Source of the DNA: Terebella lapidaria
Lineage: Eukaryota > Annelida > Polychaeta > Terebellida > Terebellidae
Reading direction: 5' to 3'
DNA length: 64,000 nucleotides
NCBI GenBank assembly: GCA_949152475.1
Contig: OX424562.1
Coordinates: forward strand, 37,930,157-37,994,156
A program made the position numbers and the translations under genes. Below are positions 33,871 to 47,790 of this stretch, in pieces. The notes under the pieces are model-generated. The model had not been told where the DNA came from. It saw only the letters and a list, made by a program, of their open reading frames with translations, and did not search any database. Position 1 is the first letter of the stretch; the number at the start of each line of letters is the position of its first letter.

Positions 33871-35490
33871 AAAACACTTGGACCTGTATTTGTTGAAAAA
33901 ATCTTGCGGCTGTGGCCCCTCCAACTCTGCAGGAGTAGAATATCTTCTACCCATACATTGTATATCTGGAGACCTCCCCCTGTCCTACAATCATCTTGAT
34001 CAGACTTGATGAAGATAATTATGATAGGTTTTAGTTCTAGTGCTACTATTTCTGTGGTACCAGGATATTGCTTGTTTACAACAGAAAAATAAATTGCTGA
34101 GTCAGCAACCAGCATAATTTTACTGCCTCGGAATGAATTCCACCTGTCTCAGTAGATCTCCTATGGTAATTCCATCTACTGAATCAGTGCCAATTTATGG
34201 AGAGTATCGATAGCATCAACTATCCTAGAATGCTTTATATCCCCGAGTTGAGACCTGCCGGCAGTATCGCTGCTGTAAGTAGCAGTAGATAACTTCGTGT
34301 TCGGGATTACGTTACATCCCACCCACGATTTCAACCCTGAGCAGAATGAACGGACACATCGTAACAAACCCTTAAGTTGGTATCTCCGAAATTTTCCAAT
34401 TGAAGCTTACAGTATGCTTCTGATATCAGGTTACGGATTTGTTGAGGATTTGTTTATAGGGATAAAAGCATTGCATTGATTTTAATCGGAACTGCAATGT
34501 TTTGATTTAAATCAAATTGTGCAGTGAGTTTAGATTTGTACTTTTACACGTACCTCTATAGTCATATCAACATGATCAATGTGGGGCCAGATTCCTAACA
34601 TTACAATGGTGACCAATATCAGTTAGCATGACTACAGCTATCAGTTTGGATGCTGCAGAAGCCAATCATCGAGCTGTAGAACTACACCGATACCGAGTTA
34701 CTTCCATCGTAAACCCTGGATCAACATCCTCCTCGCAGTCGCTCCTTGCCACCGATCACGCTTCGAGACGTAATTCAACTTGACCGACAGATAATGGCTC
34801 GTGTTTTTGGTTCGTCACAGTGACACAAATTGTCCCTGACATGAAGCCTTCAAATTGGGTCCATCCCGAGTCTATCACTCGACTTGACTGCCTTCGACCG
34901 AATGAACGATCGAGCGGGAATTAGTTGTTGAAGGGTAATTGACTAGAAACAGCACGATAACAAATATCGCAGGAACGTGCGCCGCATGACTCCATGTGAC
35001 GGTATTCGAGGGACTCTCCTAGGAGACTTCCACACATTCCAGGGGTTGGGGGGGGAGGAGGGGGATCGTAACCCCTGGTGATCTGAGAGCACGCCCAGGT
35101 GGCTGCTCACGATGTCCGCCTGTCCGATTGATACAGCTCGAGAGGCGCTGATCTCTCAGTGGATACGCTTCTGTGCCGGAAATATCACCCCGTTTCCTGA
35201 CAGGGATGAAGCTATTGTTGTGTTGATCCATATTTGTAATTAACATGGAACCAATACCCAAGTACAGAGTATTCCAAGTGAGCAAATCTGAGTCCCTAAT
35301 CCAATCACAAAGTCCATGCTGTGTCAGGCAAAATCGAGAAAATGCACCTCCATATAATATACACATGTACATGTATATATTATGACCATTAGAAAGTGCA
35401 CTACTAATCGGGTACTCATTTGTACGACTGAGTGAATCAAGACACATTGTGATACACACCTTGCTCGAGGGTGTTAGACAGTCAACACAA
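33871..35490. other. Single-copy-looking sequence
   Basis: No gene recognised. 35241-35345 resembles 42010-42125 and may be an old dispersed repeat. Confidence 0.5.
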
Positions 35491-35494
35491 CAGC

Positions 35495-35570
35495 GCCAGC
35501 GCCACGGCTCGAACCAGCAACCTGCTGGTCACAAGGCGAGCACCTTAACTGACTGGGCCACCCGCCCTCA
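35495..35570 (-). repeat. tRNA-derived SINE head
   Basis: On the minus strand an A-box region TGGCCCAGTCAG (35560-35549) and B box GGTTCGAGCCG (35515-35505) are spaced as in tRNAs, starting GGGCGGGTGGCCCAG. The anticodon arm does not fold into a clean tRNA, and no CCA or acceptor pair is evident, which fits a Pol III-type SINE promoter rather than a tRNA gene. No clear tail or target duplication seen. Confidence 0.7.
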
Positions 35571-38500
35571 ATCATGGAGTACACATAGACTGTTGACATC
35601 TTAAACGAGTTCGTTCTCCGCTAAGCCACCCAGCATTCAATCTCAATTAAAATTCAGTTACCCCAATCCCTGTCCGTAACTGTTAGCTCCTCGAGATCCA
35701 CCTCACTCTCCGCCACGAGCGCAAACGACAGATAGAACGACTTTCCAATCCTGGAAATGCTACTATTCAGGACATACACCTTTGCTAAGAGTTATGAGGT
35801 CATGTCTGGGACAATTTCCAAGACCGTCGGTTCGACCTTGACCCGCAATCAGGGATCAAGAGCTAGGAGCAGATTTCAAGTGCGTGTTTATTGTAGGGAT
35901 CTGTCCACAGAGGGAGGACGCCTGCTTGCTTGCTTGCCTACATGTGGCCCGACAAAACGGTCTTAATTCGCTGTGATCTCTCCCAAATCAATATTAATCC
36001 TCACTGGCGACCACATGGCATGCAGCCACAGCCCGAAAGTAAACACCTCGAATTGCAAAACGACTTGCCCTCTTCCTCACATTTAGGGAGGCAAAACCAA
36101 AAATCGCTGGGCAATCAACACCCAAACTGCTCCAGTGCCCCCGCCCCCCCACCCCCCTCCTCCAACCCCAACATCTTCCAGCCTCCCTCCCAGGATATAA
36201 AGCCACCCTCGTCCAGCATGAGACACCAGTTATCAGTGACAACCAGGTCAGGGTTTAGTCGGGGATTTGCGGCCGATGTCTCAGGGATTTTGATGGGACG
36301 ACGACCCACAATGGCGCAGTGCGATACAAGATTTCGGGAGTGGACCCGTCTGTTTGAGTCCGTGAGGTCCCCAACTCTCGTGTTTTATGGAGCAAGCAGA
36401 CACCTGTATAATTGGAGGAGCAGCACATTTCTCATCCTTCCCATCACTAGAATTACGAGACAGTTCAATATCCAATTACCAGAATTACTAGAATTTTCAC
36501 ACACCCGTTCAACACATTGAATTACATCTGTCAGAAAGATAAAGAATCATAATTGATTTTCCAACTGATATTCTAGCCAATAGGTGTACACTCGTTCATA
36601 TTTCCGTTTGACTTGAATTTTATTCAGCCCTGGAAGTACAACTTGGTAAGACAGATAATAAAGATAATGATGGCGTTTCCATGAATCGATGCCAATAATA
36701 ACATATATATGCAACATGTACATTCTTTGGAAATACCCTCATATTCAGATTCATTCAATTCGGATAGAGGGATATAGATGAAAAATCTCACACGAACAAT
36801 TAACGGTAGGGTCCAATAAGCAAAACTACAATATCACTGATTCCAGATGCAATAATTTGAATTACTCCACCCTGTTATTTCCGAAAGTGCACTTTTGTCA
36901 GACCTTTATGACATGTGCAGCTATTTGCAGCATTCTGTGAATAATCAGTCTGCTTTCACGGCTTGTTTTATGGGCGTCATCATCTTCTGTGAAAGCAATC
37001 GTCTGGAAGTCAGCGTCAACAGCCGTAATGAACATTACACATACCACTTCAGCGCCAGTGGCACATTCCCCATGACACGCCACAACACATATTGCCGGAG
37101 AGTGTGGCCCATAAGTCCCACAAAAACGCCTCACATCAGCAACTTTTACAACTAACACTGAATATGAGGTCTTTGTCGAAGCCGTGCGATTGCAGACATT
37201 AATCCGAAACTGAGCTGACAGCTATATGTGAATCGAGCGGTGTGGCTAAAAAAGCCAAGCGGTGCTCTGAGACCCCAAATGCAGAATTTATTTGACACTT
37301 TGGTTGGATAGGTTTTATTGTGCAGAGCAATTCCGTGGCGTTTTCGTGTCACGCGTGTGCCCACAGACAGTAGGGATCAGCCATGGCAAGGGACTCGTAA
37401 CTTGTAACGAGTAATGATTGCAGAAACTTTCCAACTCCAGGTACACATGCACGGTAGTAAAACTTCTTCTGTAAAACCCTGACACCGCCATCAAAAACCG
37501 TCCGATCCCAACACAACCTCCCTGAACACACACAAAACACCCGCACCTTGATTTACTGACGCGCTCCCCGCCTCCCCAATGCTGTATCATCGCCGGGTCG
37601 TGTCGGGGCTAGGAGCTTACGACACTGCCTGCGATCTGGATATTGACTGGTCCAGGCTCACTCTGACCAGTGACTGGCAAGGAATTGCTCACCTCGTCAG
37701 GAGTCTTCCTGTGGCCAGCCATAGGTTGGAAACACTGTTATCGTCGTTGTATGGTATACGCAGTGTCTCTAGTAAACGCAGAATTTTTTAATTCTTTTGA
37801 CAGTTTAGATGATGTAGGTGTAGGTCATGTGAAGCATCTAAATAGCCAGGCTGATGTCACTCACTTCCATTTATAAATAGTTATCAGGAACACTCTATCA
37901 TACATGTCGCTAACTATTCTGCCATGGCTATTATGTAAATGAGCAATGGGTGATCCGTCATTTAGCCCATATAAAACTTGTCACGGACATCACAATACAT
38001 CTTGCACGCAACAAACCCTGGGGGATGTATAACTCAACGAAGTTTTATCTTGCATTTACTTTGCCTATATTCACAAAATATGATTTCATGTCTCTTTTTA
38101 GTATTCTGTTATTATTACTGTGAACAAAATATAGGTTCATTCATTGACAGTGTTCATTCCCTGATCACTGACAGTGAAAGATAACATTCAGTGAATCACA
38201 TTGCAATATTTATCAAATGCATATTGTGTTTCCTTTGTACATTCAATGCGCCTGTTTCCACTACGACCAGGGATGTTTCTTTCTGTTGATGATGCAACAT
38301 GAGTTCATCATTCTTTGCCGTCACAAATAACGTATCAAATGATTCAGAAGGAAATCAAAGCAAGCACTCGAGTAACGATCTAATTACTATCCAGGTTAAT
38401 ATGAGTGATACATGTGCGTTCTTAATTTTATGCTTCATAGCAAATTGTAATGGCTAGTTGGAGAAATATAATGGAACAATTCCATGAAAATTTCAACATG

Positions 38501-41500
38501 CAATAAATAGCCGTAAGCTAACAAAACTCGTGACACCCTGGCAACAGTGACAACGGCATGTATCAGGGCTGGTTGCCATGGTATTTATTCAGTGTCGAGG
38601 CAACGATTGCCTCGCCGGGTGTCAGAGACAGAAGGAACCTGTTAGACCATAACTCAGCACGGCGTCCCCACCTCAGCACAGGGAGCATATTGTATCTGTA
38701 AAATTGTTTCCGAGGGATCCTTTCTTGCCCTAGAAATCCCCCCGGTGCAAGGGATGCATGGAAACTGACACTCCGTGGGAAGCACGTTATCGTCGGTTAC
38801 CGATGTTTGCCAGTGTCAAATAAATGCATTATTGTCGCCATGTCGACAGGTCGACACGGAGCGTCCATGGGGGCTAAAGCCATTAAAGTGCCGCGGCAAA
38901 ACGCCAGATCAGCAAAGACCCAACACGTGGCGTGGTATCGCCACAGAACAACCATGACATTTAAGGTTTGACCTTTGCCTCGGGGGTATAGAAGGGGATG
39001 CGTATTGTTACTGGTTGGGGATTTCGTATTACGACCTGATTTATATATCATTGATAGCAGCTTTAGGGAGATCAGCCACAGGCAGTAAAAGTGATATGTC
39101 GCCTCGCTACTCGTGGTGCCCCCTACTGGAAGAGAGGGACATTGACGCTCCAGAGATAGTCAACACGAACTCGGCGCTTCTGTGTAAACACACCTTACGT
39201 GTGCGCTCATCCCGTCCGCGTTATTGGCTGTCCCCAGTGATGGCATAATGGAGGCACATGCATTATTAATGACGTCCCAACTATGTTGATTATGCGATGG
39301 CGCGGGTTTTAGGTCTGTGTGCGTACCAGCTGAGACCAGACGGCTCTGTGGTGGTTATGGTACAAGTAATATCTACAGGATACACCATGCTTACGATCCT
39401 TGTCCAACTCTAACATAAAACACCTCATCATTCCCTGATGAATGAACTGCCAATGAACAGTGACACTGAACTAACTCAGAACTGCTTTTTTAACGATGAA
39501 TTTACGTTCTACCGTGCAATCAGGATGCCATATTCTAGACATTTCTACGATATGTTTAATGATTTGTTATGTCCCAACAGATCATATACATATAATTAAC
39601 ATGCATGACTTTTACAAGCACTGGTCATTTCAGATGACGTTACGACCACACAGGACAATCTGCTACAGACTGTTGTTTTAGACTCCAGGTCCAGACCAGC
39701 AGTCCACAAATAACAAATGTCGGTTATGACATCCGACCCGGTAAATCTCCCGTGACAGAAATAGGCTGCAGCTTAATTGATTAACTAGATTCATGCACGG
39801 TTGGCTGGCTGCAGGCCACGGTTCACTGGCGACAGGAAGATCGACTATTTATATGCAGCTGAAATGCCTCTAATGACAACAATACTGGAGATCTGATCTG
39901 ACTAATTTGACAATACTGAATCCTTGCCAGCCCGTGATTGTCGGCAAGGCTCTGGACATGCCTCCAATCTCACTGACTCAGTATTACGGAACATTCCGAA
40001 ATATTTATAGGACAGCTGAAAACAGCCTTTACCACTTCATATCAAATATTGAAGCTAATTCCCTATTATTCAGACAGTCACCTATAGTAAGTTCTGCATA
40101 TAGCAGTCAGCTTCTGACCCTTCCCATAATGTTTAGCTGCTTGTTGTAGCCATATAACATCAGTTTTATACAAACATGGAGTGATGATATATCAGTAAAT
40201 CACCCAGCAATGGTACAACATTATTACAGCCAGCCAGTCGTGATGAATGGCAGAGATTGCTCTCTGTGACTGCTCTACAACATAAGGTTCTGCATTGTGA
40301 TTCATATATTATACAGTGCAAAATTAGCCAACACAGACAAGCTCAACTTTATAGACACTCAAGTTAACATGCACCATTTGCAGACATTCTCCCAGAGATT
40401 AACGATCAAAGGAACCTGTGTATTTGGGTGACCGAATTTCTGAGGGAACGGAAGCATATCTGTTCATGCCACAGGCAGCCCGTGTATCAGTGGCAGCCTT
40501 CGCCTCTCACCGACACACACAAATTAAACAGCCATGCTTTTTCCACAAAGCCTGGCAGATATATAATTCATGGCACACGTTTTGTCGGAATGAACCAGCA
40601 GTCAACAGCAGCCCCTGGCAGTGACCGCGACAGCCCCGCGGCATTGTAAGTGACAAAACCACCACAAGTGATGACAAAACCTCGCTGTAATTAGCCAGTC
40701 ACAACGCTGCCTTTCACCACATCAATGGACGTCTTTAATAATGAACGGTGCCGTTATTGTGTCAATCGCTTGACTTGGATTCACCCAAAAGGCCAAAACA
40801 ATGACTCAATATAAGAAAGGTTTATTCTCAATGATACACGATATATATTCGATGGTAAATGTCAGGGAATATTCTACACAACTACATGGCAACCGATCAA
40901 TTCAACTGTTGTCTCTCATTCATGCAGGCCATTCTTCCCTCTCGTCCATACAATAACGTCTTCACCATTCCCAATGTCCATGTCCCTGGGATAAATCTCC
41001 TGCAAATTGCAAAACAATGACAACAAAACAAAAGTTACATTGATGGGGCATATTTATTGCCACGATTGTCATTTTATTGGAAATTGTCACCGACAAAGTT
41101 GACATATATTCTATGAGAAAATGTTTTCATGGAGAACTATGATTTACACATGCACTAAAGGCAGCAAGGTATGATTTGATAGGACAATGGGTTTTCTGTA
41201 TGTGATCAACATACATCACTGCCCCACAATGGTCTAATTGGTCCAATCCTCGCATGCAAACAACACTTCTTCCCAGCTTTACTCAGGTTGGTTACCCTGG
41301 GGGTATATAGCCAGACACAGCTCATTCTATAACTGATATATAGCACATATGGCACTGCTTCAAATAGCAGGAATAATCTAAGAGTGCCATAAAGCATTAT
41401 GCTGCAAAACTTGCTAACATTATTCATGGCATGCGCTGCTCCTCTGGTGTGCTCTAGAATGTTACGAAGCAGGAGATACACTCTATTATTTCATTATTTA

Positions 41501-43490
41501 GAAAACACAATTTGTTTCAGGTTCTTCAGGTTCTAAATGTCACTGCTCTTGTAAGACAATTTGCATGGGAAGGAACCAGGAAGCCTGCTGTAAATGTTAA
41601 ACTACTTACATCCTGTTCATATCATGTTTCTCAGAAACATGTAAAATCACAAATATCTTTCAGGTATATCTGATGTATTCTCAAAATTGTGGTACAGTGT
41701 CGAGTGTCCCAGGAAAATAACAAATGAACCCATCAGTGGAGCTCGCAGGATTCTGGTATAGTTACCAGGGTAAACAACATTCTTTCCTTGAGAAGCCCAC
41801 TGTAACTGCAAGAAGAATGCAGTTGAAGCATATAGCTAAATCAAAATCAAATAAAACATCAAACAGAATCCCATCTCAATGCAGGAGGGAAAAATTAATT
41901 GTAGATTCCAGGGAATCTCTGTGGGACTGAAGCCGCCAACTCTTAGAATTCATAACATTATTCATAGTTACAGTGTACCAACTGATGTGCTCTAATTTTC
42001 TAATACTTTGTATCGATAGACGTGGAATCAATACCCAGTATTAAGTATTCCGAGCAAACAAAACAGGGTCCGTTATCCAATCTCATAGTCCGGGGACAGA
42101 AAGTCATATCAGGCATACGAAGTGAGAGAAAACAAAAATGACAGGGAAACTCATGAACCCCCAAAAATGGCCATTGGGAGGTGAAATCAGGTGTTCCGGA
42201 AAGAGTGAGCATTTCCTGCCCCACTAGTGGCACCCGTCATGAATTCCCCAAAATTAACATGAAAATAGATCTAGTTGCATGGCAGACATGGATTTGTTGT
42301 ATTTATCAACCAGATCATGATGATGTCCATAGAATTTCTTAAACGCAGCTATAAGTCTTGGTATAACATATCCTTGTCGCAGCAGTTTAGAGACTAGCTG
42401 GGCACTTCGATAGACAAAGTCCTCATATTTGCAACTAGCTCTAGAATAGCGTATAAGTTGAGAAACAAACACACCATATGCCGGTGACATAGGAATGTTG
42501 CTGCTTAGAAAAGGGAAATTGACTATGGAGAAATTGGAATCATCACGTTTGTCATATAATCTAGTTGAAAGGTTAGAATCTGAAAGTATACTGAAATATG
42601 AGTACTATATGAAAAATACTGAAATATGAGTACTGAAATATGAATGTGTCTTTTTTATCGACATAAATGGTTGCTCAGCAGGTTTCTGTGAATTATTAAT
42701 ACATTTCGGTTATACAACAATCATTGTAATATATTTTGTAGGATAATATGACAGAACCATAGTGATATTACTTTCGGCGAGTTATGACCACTTTAGTGGT
42801 GGAATAAAACAAAACAGGTTTAGTGTGAGAAGTATACAGACTGAGATTACTGGCTGATCGAGGATTGTCACTGGTGAAGAGTGTAATGTGTAATGTGTAA
42901 TGTTATTCTTGAATTCATCAAAGCGAAGTGTTTGAAGCATGAAGTGATGATTATGCAACATGTTCCAATGCTTCACACTTTTAGATAATCTCACTGCTCT
43001 GTGTGAGGTGAAATGTTGCACTCCTTGACGAATGGGAAGATGTCGCTGAATTATTTGGCAAACTTGCCTCACAACACTCCATAGTTGTTACAACATGACT
43101 GCAATTACAGTTTTGTTAGCCCCGAGCTGTGAGTTGCATAATTGGTGAAACCTCCATTGCTGTCTTGTGTTGCCAGCGATTAGAACAGAAAAGTGGCCAC
43201 CAAAGCTCCCGGATGTTGAATGCTGATGAAGAAGGCTTGTTACACGTAATTCGTGTGTGCATCCCTACAAGGGAACACTTGTATGAGTGAATAGAACAGT
43301 ATCCCCAGATGAACTGGGACCCTCCCCCCCCCCCCCCCTTTCCAAAATGAATCCCACTAACAACCCTACCTCCCACACATGTGATTGTTCATCACACCTC
43401 CAGACCACTTCTGCTGCTGAATATATCAAGCAAATTTCACACCTTTGTTTGGATTTTTGCCGGCTTTTGTTTCTGCATTTTAGTCAACTA
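35571..43490. other. About 8 kb without a supported gene
   Basis: The longest frame (35930-36520 plus) is proline-rich where it crosses a C-rich tract and has no domain. The 42010-42125 block resembles 35241-35345. One C run at 43325-43339. No RNA gene seen. Confidence 0.5.
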
Positions 43491-43689
43491 GACGCTTCCG
43501 GTCGCCTACGACCGCTTGGGTGTATCCCCCGTAGCCCTATCATCCCTGTTGCCACAAATATATCGCTGATGTACATTGTGAGTGTGAAACCTTTCAGACT
43601 TATTGAAGGTCGAATTCAAGATCACCACTAAAATCACTGCATTCGAATTTCCATTTCGACATGTTCGAAAAAAATAACGAAATTACAGC

Positions 43690-44115
43690 CAGATAAAAGT
43701 TTTCACCTAAAGCTATATTTCAACTCAGAATATTTGACAAACTTGGTTCGCAACTAAGTTGCGAGATGACTAAATTGGAGCCAGATCGAACTTTTCACTG
43801 TAAGTTATATTTCAACTCATACTATGTGCCAAACAACTCATACTATGTTCCAAGTTGAAATTCAAAGTAAAAGTTGACCAAAACTACATTTCAAGATGAC
43901 GAAATTGGAGCCAGATCAACTTTTCATCAATAATTTAAATTTTAATTCATAATATGTGCCAAACTTGGTTTCAAGCTGAAATTCAAGTAAAAGTTTACCA
44001 AAACTGCATTTCAAGATGACGAAATTGGAGCCAGATCGATCTTTTCACCATAAATTATATTTTAATTCATAATATGTGCCAAACTTGGTTCCAAGTTGAA
44101 ATTCGAAGTAAAAAT
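43690..44115 (+). repeat. Degenerate tandem array, about 120-130 bp units
   Basis: AAATTGGAGCCAGATC recurs at 43772, 43902 and 44022, with a diverged unit before. Shared blocks include AATATGTGCCAAACTTGG and CATTTCAAGATGACG. Confidence 0.88.
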
Positions 44116-44120
44116 TGACG

Positions 44121-44545
44121 TTACTGGTAAAAATAATGTTAACTTATCCGGTTACACCCATGAAATCTCTACTGGACAAAACTTTTAAATTGTTGAGTTC
44201 AATAATAAATGTTTCTTGTCTTAACTATTTTTCTTGAGGTCAATAATAGACTTAACTAGTAAAAATGATGTTAACTTATTCGGCTACAGCCATGAAATAT
44301 CTACTGCACAGAAGCTTTACCTTGTTGAGCCCAATAATAAATGTTTCTTGTCTTAACTATTTTTATTGTGGCCAATAATAGACTTAACTAGTAAAAATAA
44401 CGTTAACTTATTCGGTTACACCTGTGAAGTCTCTACTGGACAAAACCCTTACCTTGTTGAGCTCAATAATAAATGTTTCTCGTCTTAACTATTTTTATTG
44501 TGGTCAATAATAGACTTAACTAGTAAAACCAATGTTAACTTATTC
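44121..44545 (+). repeat. 132-bp tandem array, 3.2 units
   Basis: GTTAACTTAT recurs at 44138, 44270, 44402 and 44534, exactly 132 bp apart. It is unrelated to the neighbouring array. Confidence 0.95.
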
Positions 44546-45001
44546 AGTAATATTGTTCTTTTTTCACCAAAAACATCAGTTCTGTATTCTGAACAAGAAT
44601 CCAGTGCAATTTGCTTTCATAGTACAGGTTATTGGAGTGATCACACATGTCAAAGTAGGTATTTTAATTGTCGTAATAAGTTAACCTCTCAAACTTATTA
44701 ATATTTATTCGATCATTCTGAAAAACAATAGGTTTCGTGTGATGGTCTTTCTCATTGAGCCTGTGCGATTTCATCATCATTCATTGAAAACTCCCACCCG
44801 TAGAGCGTTCACAACCCATGTGTGTTAAACAGGCTAATTTGAGCACAAAATGTTACGCCAATCGGCTATTTTGGTTGCTATGGCAACCAAAATCGATAGG
44901 TGTCCAGATCTCACCATAAGACATGTCCATATAAAATATAATCAAAATCGGTTCATATTTGCAACCTGCAGCGCGTTCACAAGAAAGTGTCTGCGGACGC
45001 G

Positions 45002-45004
45002 GAC

Positions 45005-45038
<34 letters not shown>
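45002..45038. repeat. (CGG)n microsatellite
   Basis: About ten GGC units preceded by GCGGAC hexamers. It lies in the element arm where the related copy (near 23320) has only a short GGCAGGCGTGGCG. Confidence 0.93.
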
Positions 45039-45090
45039 GACGATCGTAAATCCATAGTATCCGCCGAACTTTGTTCGGGGGATACAATTA

Positions 45091-46813
45091 AATATGAGGT
45101 GTTCTTGATGAGGTGAGAAACAGTTTTCTTCACAAAACCATTTCTCCTGAGAGAGGAGAACATTCACTGATAAACAGTGCGCCTGAAGACACCTGTAAGT
45201 TCCTGCCCTCTCCTCAGCGCACACCTCATTACACGCTCACACACACCTCCACACATACAACGACACGAGTCTCATCAAGTCAGTGACACATTAGGACTTC
45301 CATACATCACATGACTTGGTGACAGAATAGAGTTCGACAACCGCTCGTCTCAAGATGTCGCAGTGACCTTGACATTCCAGGCTGGTCCATGATGATGAGT
45401 GTCCTTCACAGCCCATTCCACGCAGTGTCAGGCGAGTTTACGGGGCAATCTTAGCAGGATTTATAGCCATTTCCAAACCTGTCTGTCAGTCAGTTTCAGC
45501 CACAGTTTCACAATATCTTCCTAACTCCACCCCACATGAAACATTCAAGAGAAAGAGGTCGTGTGAGATGGAGCCATAACTGAGCTGTACATAGCTAAAG
45601 TATGGCACATTCCCCGAAATTCAGCCAACAAGGCAACGACGACAGCTTCATACACAGCCAAACACAACCCAATATTTGGTCAGTTGTCGTTAAAAGTGGA
45701 CATTTCCATGGACGTACTGCCCTCACTATCATACAGACTGTGTGATGTATCAGGGTGGGATCTTATGTTGGGGTCAGTGTCAAATTTGGAGCCAAACTTC
45801 ACTATCTTGTTCACTTCTTTACTTCACTTCACTCTTTCACTAATCATTCTTTTTGTGGGTTTTTTTTTTATTTTAAGTCAGTTCCAATGCAATTTTATAA
45901 GTTTGCATACACATGTATTGAAAACTTTGATTTTGTTCAAAGAGAGAAATCTGCCTAATTGAAAGGTAGCAAATATTAGTGGGTTTCCAGTACAATGTAT
46001 GGCTCACTACTGGTAGAACAAATCCCAGTACATATTTGACCCTGACAATGTTCTAGTAGTGTATACATAGAATATTACAGAAAGTGTTGTCCTTAGAATG
46101 ACACCTGAACCAGGACAGAGCTACGACACAACTCCAAACACTGCTCCTGCCGCATCCCCATCAATCTACCCCCAATGTCCCATGTCCTGAAACCCCCAGG
46201 GGAATTAAGCTCTGTCCTCCAAATGAGACACGTATAAAACAAACGCCGTCCCGGAGATAATACAACTCCTGTAGGCTTACATATAGACAAATATATGCAA
46301 TATTCTGGAATCCACGGGGATGTGTTCAAATGGGAGAGCAACCTATATGGAGAGGGAGAATGAATGATGTACATACACATTCAGCTCTAATTCAGTACAG
46401 TACCTCGATGTTTCACCTTGAACTTCTTCCAAAAAAAAGCTGGTATCATCAAGTGTCAAAATACACCTTTCGAATGTGTGCCACAGGGCTCTTGAATTGA
46501 AATTTTCACCTTGTTTATGGGACATTCAATTCAATTTTAATTACTTTTCGAGATTTAAATTCAATATTATATGAATGTTCTCCTTGAACACTTGACATAA
46601 TTTCCTGTTTCCGGTAACCATGTTAACGGCCAAGCAAAACAGGAAAATATATTTCTGAATGTCTAAGTTCCTTTACATGTACTGCTGCACGATCACTAAA
46701 ATAGTGTTTCCATATTTTAGAGGTTTTGAATAAAAAAGAAACATTTTGAGCAATGCATTATACCGGTACATAATATTTGGCATACCCTGCAAAATGCAAC
46801 TACAGAAAATGCA
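45091..46813. other. Single-copy-looking sequence
   Basis: No gene or repeat recognised. Confidence 0.5.
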
Positions 46814-46822
46814 ATATTGTCA
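46814..46822. repeat. Left 9-bp target-site duplication ATATTGTCA
   Basis: Identical to 47791-47799; flanks the foldback element. Confidence 0.88.
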
Positions 46823-47790
46823 GGGACACCCGAAAACGAGTTTCAAGTTCCAAGTTCCAAGTTCCGAGTTTCAAGTTCCGAGTTCCAAATTCCAAGTTCC
46901 AAGTTCCGAGTTCCAAGTTCCACATTTAAAGTCTCAGGAAAGTGCAGTTATCGTTTTTATATTTCTGCATCGGGTCTCTCCAACTCATTAAATCACTTTC
47001 TTGTGCCACCTTTCAATATGATCACAAAGTCGAAAGTTAACCTTCAAAGCTGATGCCTGGTACGCGCGGACCTCAGAGTACCACGCGTGTATGATTTGAA
47101 ATTTCGGAGACTAGTAGTTTGCGGATTTGGGTGTGTTTTTCGTTCAATTCTATCTAGCTCAAATATATTTTAATATTATTTCTATATTTTACATTCACAA
47201 AATTAAATACAAATGATGGGATAATTGAAAACAAAGGGGAATGAAAATAATACTTATATTGCATTATGATAGAATAAATTCGGATCTTGTCAATTTTTTT
47301 TTTCATTAAATAATTGTTCAGGCATCACCAACGAACTATGCTGTGGATGACAGAACAAATATTAAATAGAAGAAGTAGATATTTATCATTTATTGGAACG
47401 TGTAACATATAGGCCTAGTGGTGCTGCGCCTTCAAACTGACGCCATGATCCCTCGTCTCTGCAACTTTTAGACTCAATGTTCAAAGAACTCCTGAAAAAG
47501 CGTGGCATGTGTAGAAATACCGTAAAACTTCTAATAGACGCCGGGTTTCTAATAGACGCCGGGTTCTGATAGACGCCGGGGGTTCAGGTATACTAAAATT
47601 AATAGACGACGGGTTCTAGACACCGGGTCCAGAGTGTAACTGAAATCAAGACGCCCGGGCGTTTATTAGAAATTTTACGGTACTGACTGAACACCGACGA
47701 CACCTTTTTCTTAGAACTTTAAACGCGGAACTTGGAACTCGGAACTTGGAACTTGGAACTCGGAACTTGGAACTCGTTTTCGGGTGTCCC
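46823..47790. mobile_element. Foldback/MULE-like element with heptamer-repeat inverted termini
   Basis: 968 bp. Termini are GGGACACCCGAAAACGAGTT and its inverse complement, each continuing inwards into degenerate 7-bp repeats of the AAGTTCC type (46848-46920 and inverted at about 47715-47772). Perfect 9-bp duplication ATATTGTCA. No transposase frame inside, so non-autonomous. Nine-bp duplications and long terminal inverted repeats suggest the Mutator-like superfamily, but internal tandem repeats in the arms are a foldback trait. Confidence 0.85.
47518..47682. mobile_element. Nested 165-bp MITE with TACCGTAAAA ends
   Basis: Begins TACCGTAAAACTTCTAATAG and ends in the near-inverse complement TTATTAGAAATTTTACGGTA. 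Inside are three or four degenerate CTAATAGACGCCGGG units. TA at each end is consistent with a TA-targeting (Tc1/mariner-type) MITE, although the TA may be part of the terminus. Confidence 0.75.

Larger units (their letters stand above)
43495..45090 (+). mobile_element. Second hairpin-ended tandem-array element
   Basis: Left end: hairpin CGGTCG-CCTA-CGACCG (about 43499-43514), then GTATCCCCC (43522-43530). Right end: hairpin CCGAAC-TTT-GTTCGG (45064-45078) overlapping GGGGGATAC (45077-45085), the inverse of the left motif. Between lie a degenerate array of about 120-130 bp, a clean 132-bp array, a right arm with an X-box-like GTTGCTATGGCAAC and a (CGG)n tract. No coding capacity. The right arm matches 23105-23385. 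Same general design as elements 1-3 with unrelated sequence. Confidence 0.7.

Noticed and set aside
35930-36520. 196-codon plus-strand frame as a gene
   Set aside because: Low-complexity proline stretch from a C-rich tract, no domain, no supporting signals.
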